The position numbers and the translations under genes were made by a program. Below, one piece after another: positions 16,504-24,182 of a stretch of 64,000 nucleotides of DNA; position 1 is the first letter of the stretch, and the number at the start of each line of letters is the position of its first letter. Source of the stretch: Comamonadaceae bacterium (lineage in GTDB: Bacteria; Pseudomonadota; Gammaproteobacteria; Burkholderiales; Burkholderiaceae_C). The notes beneath the pieces were generated by a model. That model made no database searches, was not told the DNA's origin, and was given only the letters and a program-made list of their open reading frames with translations. The stretch spans positions 28,247 to 92,246 of the forward strand of contig CANCER010000014.1 of assembly GCA_947375135.1 (NCBI GenBank). Reading direction: 5' to 3'.

Positions 16504-18480
16504 ATTTCTGAGCATTCCGAAGACCTGTTGCGTGATGTGGCGTCCCTGCCACCGCTGCCAGGCGTTTACCGCTACTTCGACGCCCAGGGCCAGGTGCTGT
16601 ATGTGGGTAAGGCCATTAACCTGAAAAAGCGGGTGTCCAGTTACTTTCAGAAGAACCATGGCGGCACCCGCATCGGCCACATGGTGAGCAAAATCGTGCG
16701 GCTGGAGACCACGGTCGTGCGCTCGGAGGCTGAAGCGCTGCTGCTGGAAAACAACCTGATCAAGACGCTCAATCCCAAATACAACATTCTGTTCCGGGAC
16801 GACAAGAGCTATCCGTATCTCAAGATGTCCGGCCAGGCGCCTACGGCCAAGCGCCCGGCGCTGGAGGGTTTCAGCGATGCGCCCGTGGGCGTGCGCATGG
16901 TGCCCAACCCCAATGCCTTTGCCCGCGTGTCCTATTACCGGGGTGGCGTGGAGAAAAAACACCGCTACTTCGGGCCCTACCCCAGTGCCTGGGCTGTCAA
17001 GGAAGCCATTCTGTTGATGCAAAAAGTGTTTCGCCTGCGTACGTGCGAAGACCCTGTCTTCAGCAACCGTACCAGGCCTTGCCTGCTCTACCAGATCAAG
17101 CGGTGTTCGGCGCCCTGTGTGGGCCATATCAACGCGGCAGACTACGCGCAGGATGTGGCCAATGCCGAGCGTTTTTTGCGAGGTGATGCACGCGAGGTGA
17201 TGCAGGAGCTCGAGACCCGCATGATGGCCTACGCCGATCGGCTGGAGTTTGAGCAGGCCGCAGAAATCCGCAACCAGGTGGCGGCACTCTCCAATGTGCT
17301 GCACCAGCAGTCGGTCGACAACGTGTCGGACCGTGATGTCGACATCCTGGCCGTCAAGGTGCAGGGTGGCAAAGCCTGTGTCAATCTCGCCATGGTGCGT
17401 GGAGGACGGCATCTGGGGGACCGACCGTATTTTCCAGTGCACGTGGAAGAGGCTGCAAGCCTGGAGGATGCCGATGAAGCAGCACGCCCCAGCGTCGAAG
17501 TTCAGGTGCTGGAAGCCTTTTTGGCCCAGCACTATATTGATGTACCCATGCCTTCGGTGCTGGTGGTCAGTGATCCGGTCGGTAAGGATTTGCTGAAAGC
17601 CTTGTCGGAGCAAATCGGAGTCAAGGTCTCAGCCATTCACCAGCCCAGGGAGCAGCGCCGCGCCTGGCTCGACATGGCGCAAACCAATGCAGCGCTGCAA
17701 CTGGCGCGTTTACTGGCGGAAGAAGGCTCGCAACAGGCACGCACGCGGGCGCTTGCCGAGGCGCTGGATCTGGCGGTCGAAGCGCTGGACGAGTTGCGAA
17801 TCGAATGTTTTGACATCTCCCACACCGCAGGTGAAAACACCCAGGCCTCGTGTGTGGTGTTTCATCACCACAAGATGCAGAACGGAGAGTACCGCCGCTA
17901 CAACATCGAAGGCATCACCGGGGGCGATGACTACGCTGCCATGCGCCAGGTGCTGATGCGGCGTTACAGCAAATTGGCAGAGGCGCTGAACGAGGCCAAG
18001 CACAGTGGCGTGCTGCCGGCAGGCACGGGGCGGCTGCCCGACTTGGTACTGGTCGATGGGGGCAAGGGCCAGGTGGCGATGGCGCGCGAGGTGTTTGTGT
18101 CGCTGGGGCTGGACCTGTCGCTGATCGTCGGCGTGGAAAAGGGCGAGGGCCGCAAGGTCGGGCTGGAGGAATTGGTGTTTGCCGATGGCCGCGACAAGGT
18201 CTACCTGGGGGCCGATTCTGCTGCGCTGATGCTGGTGGCGCAGATTCGCGACGAGGCGCATCGCTTCGCCATTACAGGTATGCGCGCGCAACGCGCCAAG
18301 GTGCGCGTTGGTGGGGGCAAACTGGAAGAGATCGCCGGCATCGGGCCCAAGCGCCGCGCCAAATTGTTGCAGCGCTTTGGCGGCGTGCGCGGTGTGGCCC
18401 TGGCCAGCGCAGAAGACATTGCCTCGGTAGAGGGGATCTCGCGGGAACTGGCGGAAGATATCTACAGAGCGCTGCACTAG
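16492..18480 (+). CDS. uvrC: UvrABC excision nuclease subunit C
   Basis: A 662-aa DNA repair nuclease that makes both incisions next to a lesion held by UvrB. The N-terminus has the GIY-YIG domain ([20 protein letters not shown]), then the UvrB-interacting UVR segment ([20 protein letters not shown]). The RNase H-like domain follows ([28 protein letters not shown]), and a helix-hairpin-helix pair ends the protein ([18 protein letters not shown]). It is a little longer than E. coli UvrC (610 aa). The start is at the palindrome; MISEHSED at 16501 is an alternative. pgsA follows 93 bases downstream, an order also seen in E. coli. Confidence 0.97.
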   Translation: MQPMISEHSEDLLRDVASLPPLPGVYRYFDAQGQVLYVGKAINLKKRVSSYFQKNHGGTRIGHMVSKIVRLETTVVRSEAEALLLENNLIKTLNPKYNILFRDDKSYPYLKMSGQAPTAKRPALEGFSDAPVGVRMVPNPNAFARVSYYRGGVEKKHRYFGPYPSAWAVKEAILLMQKVFRLRTCEDPVFSNRTRPCLLYQIKRCSAPCVGHINAADYAQDVANAERFLRGDAREVMQELETRMMAYADRLEFEQAAEIRNQVAALSNVLHQQSVDNVSDRDVDILAVKVQGGKACVNLAMVRGGRHLGDRPYFPVHVEEAASLEDADEAARPSVEVQVLEAFLAQHYIDVPMPSVLVVSDPVGKDLLKALSEQIGVKVSAIHQPREQRRAWLDMAQTNAALQLARLLAEEGSQQARTRALAEALDLAVEALDELRIECFDISHTAGENTQASCVVFHHHKMQNGEYRRYNIEGITGGDDYAAMRQVLMRRYSKLAEALNEAKHSGVLPAGTGRLPDLVLVDGGKGQVAMAREVFVSLGLDLSLIVGVEKGEGRKVGLEELVFADGRDKVYLGADSAALMLVAQIRDEAHRFAITGMRAQRAKVRVGGGKLEEIAGIGPKRRAKLLQRFGGVRGVALASAEDIASVEGISRELAEDIYRALH

Positions 18481-18573
18481 GGCCGCCCAACCTGCCGTGC
18501 CAAGCCCCCGCGAGGCTGTAATCCTTCTTGAAGCGGCCCGTGGAATGCATGGATTGGCGTGCCACAATGGCGT

Positions 18574-19149
18574 ATGTTTTTGACCATTCCCACCATCATG
18601 ACCTGGGCGCGCATAGCCGCAATTCCATTCATTGTGGGGGTGTTCTATTTGCCCGATGCATGGCTCAACGTAGCCGACAAAAACCTTGCGGCGACCGTGA
18701 TGTTCGTGCTGTTCGCGGCCACTGACTGGCTGGATGGCTACTTGGCGCGCAAGTTAAACCAGACTTCATCCTTTGGTGCCTTTCTGGATCCGGTAGCCGA
18801 CAAATTTTTGGTCTGTGCGTGTGTGCTGGTGCTGGTGCATCTGGGCCGCACGGATGTGTTTGTTGCACTCATCATCATCGGGCGCGAGATCGCCATTTCG
18901 GCTTTGCGCGAGTGGATGGCGCAGATCGGCGCTTCCAAGAGCGTCGCCGTGCACATGATTGGGAAGTTTAAAACCGTGGTGCAGATGTTTGCCATCCCTT
19001 TTTTGTTGTTTGATGGCAGGTTGTTCGGCCTGATCAATACCCATGTGTGGGGTGTTGCATTGATCTGGGCTGCTGCGGTGCTGACGGTCTGGTCCATGGT
19101 GTACTACCTGCAAAAGGCGCTGCCAGAAATTCGCGCACGTACGCGCTAA
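18574..19149 (+). CDS. pgsA: CDP-diacylglycerol-glycerol-3-phosphate 3-phosphatidyltransferase
   Basis: A 191-aa inner-membrane enzyme that makes phosphatidylglycerol phosphate, the first committed step to PG and cardiolipin. The CDP-alcohol phosphotransferase motif DG-x2-AR-x8-G-x3-D-x3-D is complete in DGYLARKLNQTSSFGAFLDP followed by VADK. There are about five membrane segments. The ATG at 18574 gives the usual FLTIPTIMTWARI start; an upstream GTG would add five residues. Confidence 0.95.
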   Translation: MFLTIPTIMTWARIAAIPFIVGVFYLPDAWLNVADKNLAATVMFVLFAATDWLDGYLARKLNQTSSFGAFLDPVADKFLVCACVLVLVHLGRTDVFVALIIIGREIAISALREWMAQIGASKSVAVHMIGKFKTVVQMFAIPFLLFDGRLFGLINTHVWGVALIWAAAVLTVWSMVYYLQKALPEIRARTR

Positions 19150-19207
19150 GTCGGCAAAAATGCCATTAGAATTACGGTCCGCGATGTTTTAAACGTTGCT
19201 TAGCGTA

Positions 19208-19236
19208 TTGACACAAAAAAGCACGTTGGCTTTAAT
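19208..19236 (+). promoter_or_regulatory. Sigma70-type promoter upstream of the HU gene
   Basis: TTGACA at 19208-19213 and TTTAAT at 19231-19236 are separated by 17 bases. It lies about 80 bases before the HU start. Confidence 0.65.
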
Positions 19237-19317
19237 GGGATGCGGCAGTTGTGGCTGCTTTTTACTCCCTCCTATAAAAACAATTTCAACATCTTTGCCT
19301 AGCTTAAAGGGGTCTTT

Positions 19318-19590
19318 GTGAATAAAACTGAATTGATTGAACACATTGCAAAACATGCGGATATTTCCAAGGCTGCTGCTACGCGCGCGCTGGAATCAAC
19401 CATTGGTGCAGTGAAGACGACCCTCAAAAAAGGTGGCTCTGTGTCACTTGTTGGTTTTGGTACATTTGCGGTGGGCAAACGTGCTGCCCGTACAGGCCGC
19501 AATCCGCGTACTGGTGAAGCGATTAAGATCAAGGCTGCAAAAGTTCCGAAGTTTCGCCCAGGCAAGGCATTGAAAGATGCATTGAACTGA
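19318..19590 (+). CDS. DNA-binding protein HU
   Basis: A 90-aa histone-like protein that bends and compacts DNA as a dimer. The whole chain aligns with [22 protein letters not shown] at the N-terminus, the [21 protein letters not shown] beta-arm region, and a C-terminal helix ending KALKDALN. The start is GTG, and no better ATG exists nearby. A consensus-like promoter is at 19208-19236. A tRNA-Val gene follows 17 bases after the stop. Confidence 0.96.
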   Translation: MNKTELIEHIAKHADISKAAATRALESTIGAVKTTLKKGGSVSLVGFGTFAVGKRAARTGRNPRTGEAIKIKAAKVPKFRPGKALKDALN

Positions 19591-19607
19591 GCCCAGGTTT
19601 TCAGGTG

Positions 19608-19683
19608 GGGTGATTAGCTCAGTTGGTAGAGCGGCGCCTTTACACGGCGTAGGTCGGCGGTTCGAGCCCGTCATCACCCACCA
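19608..19683 (+). tRNA. tRNA-Val (anticodon TAC)
   Basis: The acceptor stem GGGTGAT pairs with ATCACCC, the D-arm is AGCTCAGTTGGTAGAGC, the anticodon loop TTTACAC gives TAC, and the T-arm contains GGTTCGAGCC. The CCA end is encoded. A terminator follows 10 bases later. Confidence 0.97.
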
Positions 19684-19693
19684 CCCAAGCAAA

Positions 19694-19721
19694 GGCGAAC
19701 AAGTTTGTTCGCCTTTTTTTT
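19694..19721 (+). terminator. Rho-independent terminator after tRNA-Val
   Basis: GGCGAACAA pairs with TTGTTCGCC around a two-base loop and is followed by eight T. Confidence 0.9.
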
Positions 19722-19746
19722 GTTGATTTGATGGAGAGTTAAGCGC

Positions 19747-21678
19747 ATGTTCGATTTTGTTCGCAAGCACACAAAGATCATGATGTCCCTCATGTTCCTC
19801 TTGATCATCCCGGCGTTTGTGCTGGTGGGCATCAATGGTTTTCGCAGTTTCAATGCGGGTGGTGAAACGGTAGCGAAGGTAGGTAGTTTTTCCCTTAAGC
19901 AGGAAGAATGGGATGCCGCACACAAGAACGAAGTCGATCGTGCGCGCAGTGCGCAGCCCACGATAGATGCCAAGCTACTCGATTCCCCCCAGGCGCGTTA
20001 CAGCACACTGGAGCGCATCGTACGAGAGCACGTGTTGGCCGATGCAGCGTCTGACGCGCACCTTTCCAGCACCGATGCCCGTTTGGCGCGCGAGTTGCAG
20101 CAGAACCCGACCATTGCCTCCTTGCGTAAGCCTGATGGATCGCTGGACATGGACCGTTACCGCCAACTCGCCGCATCGCAAGGCCTGACGCCTGAGGGCT
20201 TCGAGGCGCGCGTGCGCAAAGACCTGGCCCTGCGTCAGGTGGAGAGTGGGATCGCTTCGACGGCCCTGGCGCCAGCAGCCCAGGCCCATATTGCGCTCAA
20301 CGCCTTTTTTGAACGCCGTGAAGTGCAGATTGCAAACTTCCTGCCAGCAGATTACAAGGGCCAGGTTAATCCGACCGAAGCCGAGATGGACGTCTATTAC
20401 CAGGCCAACCAAAAATTGTTCCAGGCACCGGAATCAGCGACTGTGGAATACGTTGTGCTTGACTTGGACAGTATCAAGAAGACCGTTTCTGTGAGCGAAG
20501 AAGAGCTGAAGACCTACTTCGATCAAAATGTTGCGCGTCTGAGTGGCAAGGAAGAGCGCCGCGCCAGCCATATCCTCATCAACGCACCCAAAGACATGGC
20601 TGCCGCTGACAAGGCCAAGGCCAAGGAAAAAGCTTCGGCCCTGCTGGCAGAGGTGCGCAAGGCGCCCGATAGTTTTGGCGATGTAGCACGTAAGAACTCG
20701 CAAGATGCCGGCTCCGCAACCTCTGGCGGTGATCTGAACTATTTTGGACGTGGCGCCATGGTCAAGCCTTTTGAAGATGCAGCCTTTTCCATGAAGAAGG
20801 GCGATATCAGTGATCTGGTCGAGTCGGACTTCGGCTTCCACATCATCAAACTGGTGGACATCAAGTCACCGAAGCAAAAGACGTTTGAGGAAGTCAAACC
20901 GACCATAGAGGCTGATTTGCGTACCCAGCAGGCACAACGCAAGTACGCCGAAACGGCAGAGGCTTTTACCAACGCGGTGTACGAGCAGTCGGATAGCTAC
21001 AAGCAGATTGCCGACAAGTTGAAGTTGGAAGTCAAGTCGGCCAGCAATGTCCAGCGCAAGCCGTCTGCGGATGTCAAGGGCGCACTCGCCAATGCGAAAT
21101 TGCTGACGGCAATCTTCAACCCGGACTCGGTTGAAAAGAAACGCAATACCGAAGCCGTCGAAGTCGGTGCCAATCAATTGGTTTCCGCCCGCATAACCCA
21201 ATACGCCCCTGCCCGTGTGTTGCCTCTGGCTGATGTGCGCAACGATGTGCGCGAGCGCCTGGTGAGCAGCCGTTCGGCCGAGTTGGCCAAGCAAGACGGT
21301 ACGGCAAAACTGGATGCATGGAAGGCGCAGCCGGATACAGCGAAACTGGCCGCTGCAGTCGTTGTTGCACGCGACCAGCCACAGAACGTCGCACCCGCAG
21401 TGATGGAAAAGGTCATGCATGCCGATACGACCAAACTGCCTGTCTTGCTGGGTGTGGATCTGGGTAGCCAGGGCTATACGCTGGTGCGTGTGAACAGGGT
21501 GATGGAGCGCACCACAGCGACTGACGCCCAAGCCCAACAAGAACGCGGCCAATACGGCCAGTGGGTAGCCAGCGCAGAAAGTCAGGCCTACTTCGAACTG
21601 CTGAAGAACCGTTACAAGGCGCAAATTAAAGTATCCAAGCCAGTTGCAGGCGCAAATTTGCTTCCCGTCTCAGAATAG
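19747..21678 (+). CDS. ppiD: Periplasmic peptidyl-prolyl isomerase/chaperone PpiD
   Basis: A 643-aa membrane-anchored foldase that helps newly exported proteins fold at the translocon. One membrane segment is at residues 12-33. A SurA-like N-terminal chaperone part follows, then a parvulin domain at about residues 275-375 (RRASHILINAP, FGDVARKNSQDAGSATSGGDL, DLVESDFGFHIIKLVDI) and a long C-terminal SurA-like helical part. Length matches PpiD (about 620-650 aa). The gene lies between tRNA-Val and tRNA-His. Confidence 0.93.
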   Translation: MFDFVRKHTKIMMSLMFLLIIPAFVLVGINGFRSFNAGGETVAKVGSFSLKQEEWDAAHKNEVDRARSAQPTIDAKLLDSPQARYSTLERIVREHVLADAASDAHLSSTDARLARELQQNPTIASLRKPDGSLDMDRYRQLAASQGLTPEGFEARVRKDLALRQVESGIASTALAPAAQAHIALNAFFERREVQIANFLPADYKGQVNPTEAEMDVYYQANQKLFQAPESATVEYVVLDLDSIKKTVSVSEEELKTYFDQNVARLSGKEERRASHILINAPKDMAAADKAKAKEKASALLAEVRKAPDSFGDVARKNSQDAGSATSGGDLNYFGRGAMVKPFEDAAFSMKKGDISDLVESDFGFHIIKLVDIKSPKQKTFEEVKPTIEADLRTQQAQRKYAETAEAFTNAVYEQSDSYKQIADKLKLEVKSASNVQRKPSADVKGALANAKLLTAIFNPDSVEKKRNTEAVEVGANQLVSARITQYAPARVLPLADVRNDVRERLVSSRSAELAKQDGTAKLDAWKAQPDTAKLAAAVVVARDQPQNVAPAVMEKVMHADTTKLPVLLGVDLGSQGYTLVRVNRVMERTTATDAQAQQERGQYGQWVASAESQAYFELLKNRYKAQIKVSKPVAGANLLPVSE

Positions 21679-21709
21679 GCCTTAGGGCAGGTTATAATTT
21701 ACTTACTAC

Positions 21710-21786
21710 GGTGGCTGTAGCTCAGTTGGTAGAGTCCAGGATTGTGATTCCTGTTGTCGTGGGTTCGAGCCCCATCAGCCACCCCA
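21710..21786 (+). tRNA. tRNA-His (anticodon GTG), integration target
   Basis: The sequence starts with the extra G(-1) typical of tRNA-His, the anticodon loop TTGTGAT gives GTG, and CCA is encoded. A TATAAT box is at 21693-21698. The last 51 bases up to 21787 recur perfectly at 38484-38534, so the 3' half is the attachment site of the genomic island. The gene itself is complete and should be functional, but its downstream terminator is now supplied by the island. Confidence 0.97.
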
Positions 21787-21787
21787 A
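21737..21787 (+). repeat. attL: 51-bp direct repeat at the tRNA-His 3' end
   Basis: It runs from the anticodon stem (CAGGATTGTG) to CCACCCCAA just past the tRNA. It is identical over 51 bases to 38484-38534; flanking bases differ on both sides. Confidence 0.95.
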
Positions 21788-21797
21788 GTAAACAAAG

Positions 21798-21832
21798 AAA
21801 AGCCTGCTATTAAAAAGATAGCAGGCTTTTTT
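21798..21832 (+). terminator. Rho-independent terminator just inside attL
   Basis: AAAAGCCTGCTAT pairs with ATAGCAGGCTTTT around a seven-base loop and ends in TTTTTT. It lies inside the island and probably terminates the tRNA-His transcript in place of the displaced chromosomal terminator. Confidence 0.88.
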
Positions 21833-21844
21833 CTTGGTCGCTCT

Positions 21845-21877
21845 ATGTAAGGGCGGATGTAAGACGATTTTCCGAAT
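21845..21877 (+). repeat. 33-bp direct repeat, left copy (possible integrase arm site)
   Basis: It contains GGATGTAAGACGATTTTCCG and matches 38338-38370 at 30 of 33 positions in the same orientation. Each copy lies just inside one end of the island. GATGTAAGAC occurs a further time at 38276-38285, next to the integrase start. Confidence 0.7.
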
Positions 21878-21879
21878 CC

Positions 21880-22322
21880 AGTAGCAATGTTTGAAACATT
21901 TTGTTTTGGCCAACGTCGCAAGAATCGCAGACGTAGGAATCAAAAGTAAGCTAGGCGTATTCCGTGCGTGAGCAGCTACGAAACTTATAGCAAAGACCAA
22001 AGACCAAAGACAAAGGCGCGCGGGCTGAGGGCGCTCCCACAGGGGGCGGACGGGCAGACCAGCGCGCAGGGCTGATGCCGCGCAGCGGCGAAGCACAGGT
22101 GTGGGCGAGGGCACACACCCCATGAATGGCCGCACACAATGGCTCCAGGCAGAGCGGTAGGTGAGGGCATATCCAGCACGATGCGCCAGCAAGCCGAGGC
22201 CATATCTGCGCACCAGCTCACTGACCAATACTTGCGAAGCGCTGGCGATGTACCTCCCCAGCGCTTGTGCGGGGCGCACAAGCGCCGCGCGCACTGATTG
22301 ACACTACAGCGCAGGCATACCG
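21880..22322. other. Island left end without recognised gene
   Basis: GC-rich stretch with short minus-strand reading frames but no recognisable protein, no good ribosome-binding site and no RNA gene. It leads into the hairpin repeats at 22323-22572. Confidence 0.5.
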
Positions 22323-22572
22323 AAAGCGGTGATGCTGGGTGGACTGGCCCACAGGGCGCAACGCAGTCCAATCAAAAAGCAGGCCGCCCAGCATGACTGC
22401 GCTGCCCACCGAAGCCACGCGACAGCTTCGTGGTGCCTGGCCATTGCGGTACTCCTCATTGGCCACTGACCAAAGCTATAGACTCACAAAAATGAAAAGC
22501 GGTGATGCTTAGTGCGCTGCCAACAGCGCAAAGCGCGACTCAGCAGACAGCGCGCCTGGCATGACCGCGCTG
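22323..22572. repeat. Two imperfect direct copies of an approximately 80-bp hairpin-forming sequence
   Basis: Copy 1 (22323-22403) and copy 2 (22497-22572) both start with AAAGCGGTGATGCT and both end with CATGACyGCGCTG. In copy 1 the ends ATGCTGGGTGG and CCGCCCAGCAT can pair and enclose GGACTG...CAGTCC. In copy 2 GCGCTGCCAACAGCGC folds on itself. This suggests a conserved structure rather than simple sequence conservation. They lie upstream of the 354-aa gene and could be a replication or transfer origin, recombination sites or a structured RNA. Confidence 0.6.
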
Positions 22573-22693
22573 GTGGTATTCGCTTTAAAGCAACGCCATG
22601 ACTTATGAATCTAGGAAGGTACAAGGAATCCTCAGGAGTTCATATAATTTCTGGCCGCCACTAAACTAGTGGTGCAGATTTACTTCAATTTCA

Positions 22694-23758
22694 ATGACCA
22701 ACCTCGACGGGAAAACTGCATTTAGCCTGCATATTGAGACCGGCACCGATAGCGGTGATGCTGTTCCAGCTGCAGTGCTTGCGCAGATTCTTACCAGCGC
22801 ACAGCGTAGCTTTGAGCTAATCGGGGTGCACGTCGAGGGGCGCACGATTCAACAACGTGCACGCATTTCTGCTACGACGCGAAGCCGCTTTCAACTGGTG
22901 TGTCGTCTGCCCGTGCCTGGATGCTATGCGGTTCCAATTGAGCTGGGTGGCAATGACTTGCTGGCAGAACACATCACGGCGGCCATGGACGTGTTCAAAA
23001 AGATCACTGGCGGTATCACCAGAAGGGACTCTGATGCCATAAATAAGGCTATGCCTGATGTGAGCCTGCGCCATCGAGTGCTTGAAGCAATTCGAGGAAT
23101 GACACCTCGCGCGGACGCCAAATGGTCTTTGAAATTGTGGGATGCAGCAAACGTTGAATTCGGAGAATTCAATACCGAAAGTGATTCGGCAATCAGGGCG
23201 GCCATCGTGCCAGCCGATGAGCAGGCGCAATCCCAAGTTGTGACAGGTTACTTAACGAATATCAACTTTACTAATCGAATCGTCACCATCTTTTATCCGC
23301 CTACCAAGCGTGAGATGGACTGCGTCTATGACGATGCCGTCGAGGACTTGCTGATTGAAAATCGGCGCGATTTGATCCAAGTTACCGGTCTGATTGTTCT
23401 AGATGATGCAGGCACGCCAAAGAAGATCACCAATGTCAACGACATTAGGGAACTTGACTTGTCCCCCTTGTTGGTCGACACCATCAAGGTAGGAAAATTG
23501 ATGCTAAGGGCCAAACAAAGTATCACCTTGGAACCCGCTACCGACGAGACGAAGCAACTTGTTTGCGTCACACACGCTGAATTGGGCATCGATGCATTCG
23601 CCCGCACGCGCGATGCGTTGGTCAGCGAATTGAACGAACAAATGGGGATGCTTTGGCAAGAATATGCCCTTGCGCAAGACGATGCGCTTGACGGCATGGC
23701 CATCAAAATGAAGCAGGCCTTGCTAGCCGCGTTCAGTGAGGTTGCACATGGTGCGTAA
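22694..23758 (+). CDS. Uncharacterised 354-aa protein, first gene of a two-gene unit with a HicA-like protein
   Basis: I do not recognise the family. The chain looks soluble, with no signal peptide or membrane segment. The start MTNLDGKTAFSLHIETGTDS leads into a mixed alpha/beta N-terminal part. A middle part contains RIVTIFYPPTKREMDCVYDD, and the C-terminal part is helical (DALVSELNEQMGMLWQEYAL). No catalytic signature is obvious. Its last codons overlap the start of the 99-aa HicA-like gene by 11 bases, which indicates coupled expression. Base composition is more AT-rich than the surrounding core. The position in an island next to restriction-modification genes suggests toxin-antitoxin or defence function, by context only. 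Confidence 0.75.
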   Translation: MTNLDGKTAFSLHIETGTDSGDAVPAAVLAQILTSAQRSFELIGVHVEGRTIQQRARISATTRSRFQLVCRLPVPGCYAVPIELGGNDLLAEHITAAMDVFKKITGGITRRDSDAINKAMPDVSLRHRVLEAIRGMTPRADAKWSLKLWDAANVEFGEFNTESDSAIRAAIVPADEQAQSQVVTGYLTNINFTNRIVTIFYPPTKREMDCVYDDAVEDLLIENRRDLIQVTGLIVLDDAGTPKKITNVNDIRELDLSPLLVDTIKVGKLMLRAKQSITLEPATDETKQLVCVTHAELGIDAFARTRDALVSELNEQMGMLWQEYALAQDDALDGMAIKMKQALLAAFSEVAHGA

Positions 23759-24047
23759 GCCTGGTGACGTAGAAAAGAGTCTGGTAAAAAAAGGCTTTGA
23801 ACGTAAAGAAGGTGACCACAGCTATTTCAACTACTTCACCAAGACTGGCAAGAAGACTAGCGTGTTCACCAAGACGAGCCACGGTGTTAAAGAGCTTGAT
23901 GACAGTCTGCTCGGTATGATGGCCCGGCAGTGCAAGTTGAGCCGCCAGAACTTTGACTTGCTCATTGAATGTCCGTTGGATCGTGACAGCTATGAACGCA
24001 AGCTCGTAGAAGGTGGCTTTATTGGGGCCCAAACGCCGCCAAAGTAG
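23748..24047 (+). CDS. HicA-like small protein (dsRBD-like fold), second gene of the pair
   Basis: A 99-aa basic protein. Residues about 1-45 read VRKPGDVEKSLVKKGFERKE, then GDHSYFNYFTKTGKKTSVF, then THGVKEL-type spacing (TSHGVKEL). This resembles HicA mRNA-interferase toxins: K-x-GF, then a G-(S/D)-H-x-x-F element carrying the active-site His. It is longer than usual HicA proteins (60-80 aa), with a C-terminal helical extension. No HicB-type partner is present; the partner is the unrelated 354-aa protein directly upstream, with which it overlaps. Toxin activity is inferred. Confidence 0.7.
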   Translation: MVRKPGDVEKSLVKKGFERKEGDHSYFNYFTKTGKKTSVFTKTSHGVKELDDSLLGMMARQCKLSRQNFDLLIECPLDRDSYERKLVEGGFIGAQTPPK

Positions 24048-24182
24048 ATGAAGACAATGGGTCGTTGCCAACGGCTACAAGGTCACACAAAAGCCTCCGG
24101 TTTATATGCCAAATTGGCCGCTAGCCCTCATAGAACGTGCGCAAGCAGCTATCAAAAGCGTAGCGACTCAATCCCAGCCAGT

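Noticed and set aside
16480..17613. Long N-terminal extension of the earP frame
   Set aside because: Residues upstream of 16479 are antisense to uvrC and unlike EarP; the family start is at the palindrome.
22323..22572. Integron attC sites or a CRISPR array
   Set aside because: There are only two copies, no attC core sites of the GTTRRRY type, no integron integrase, and no regular spacers; no CRISPR-like array was seen anywhere in the window.
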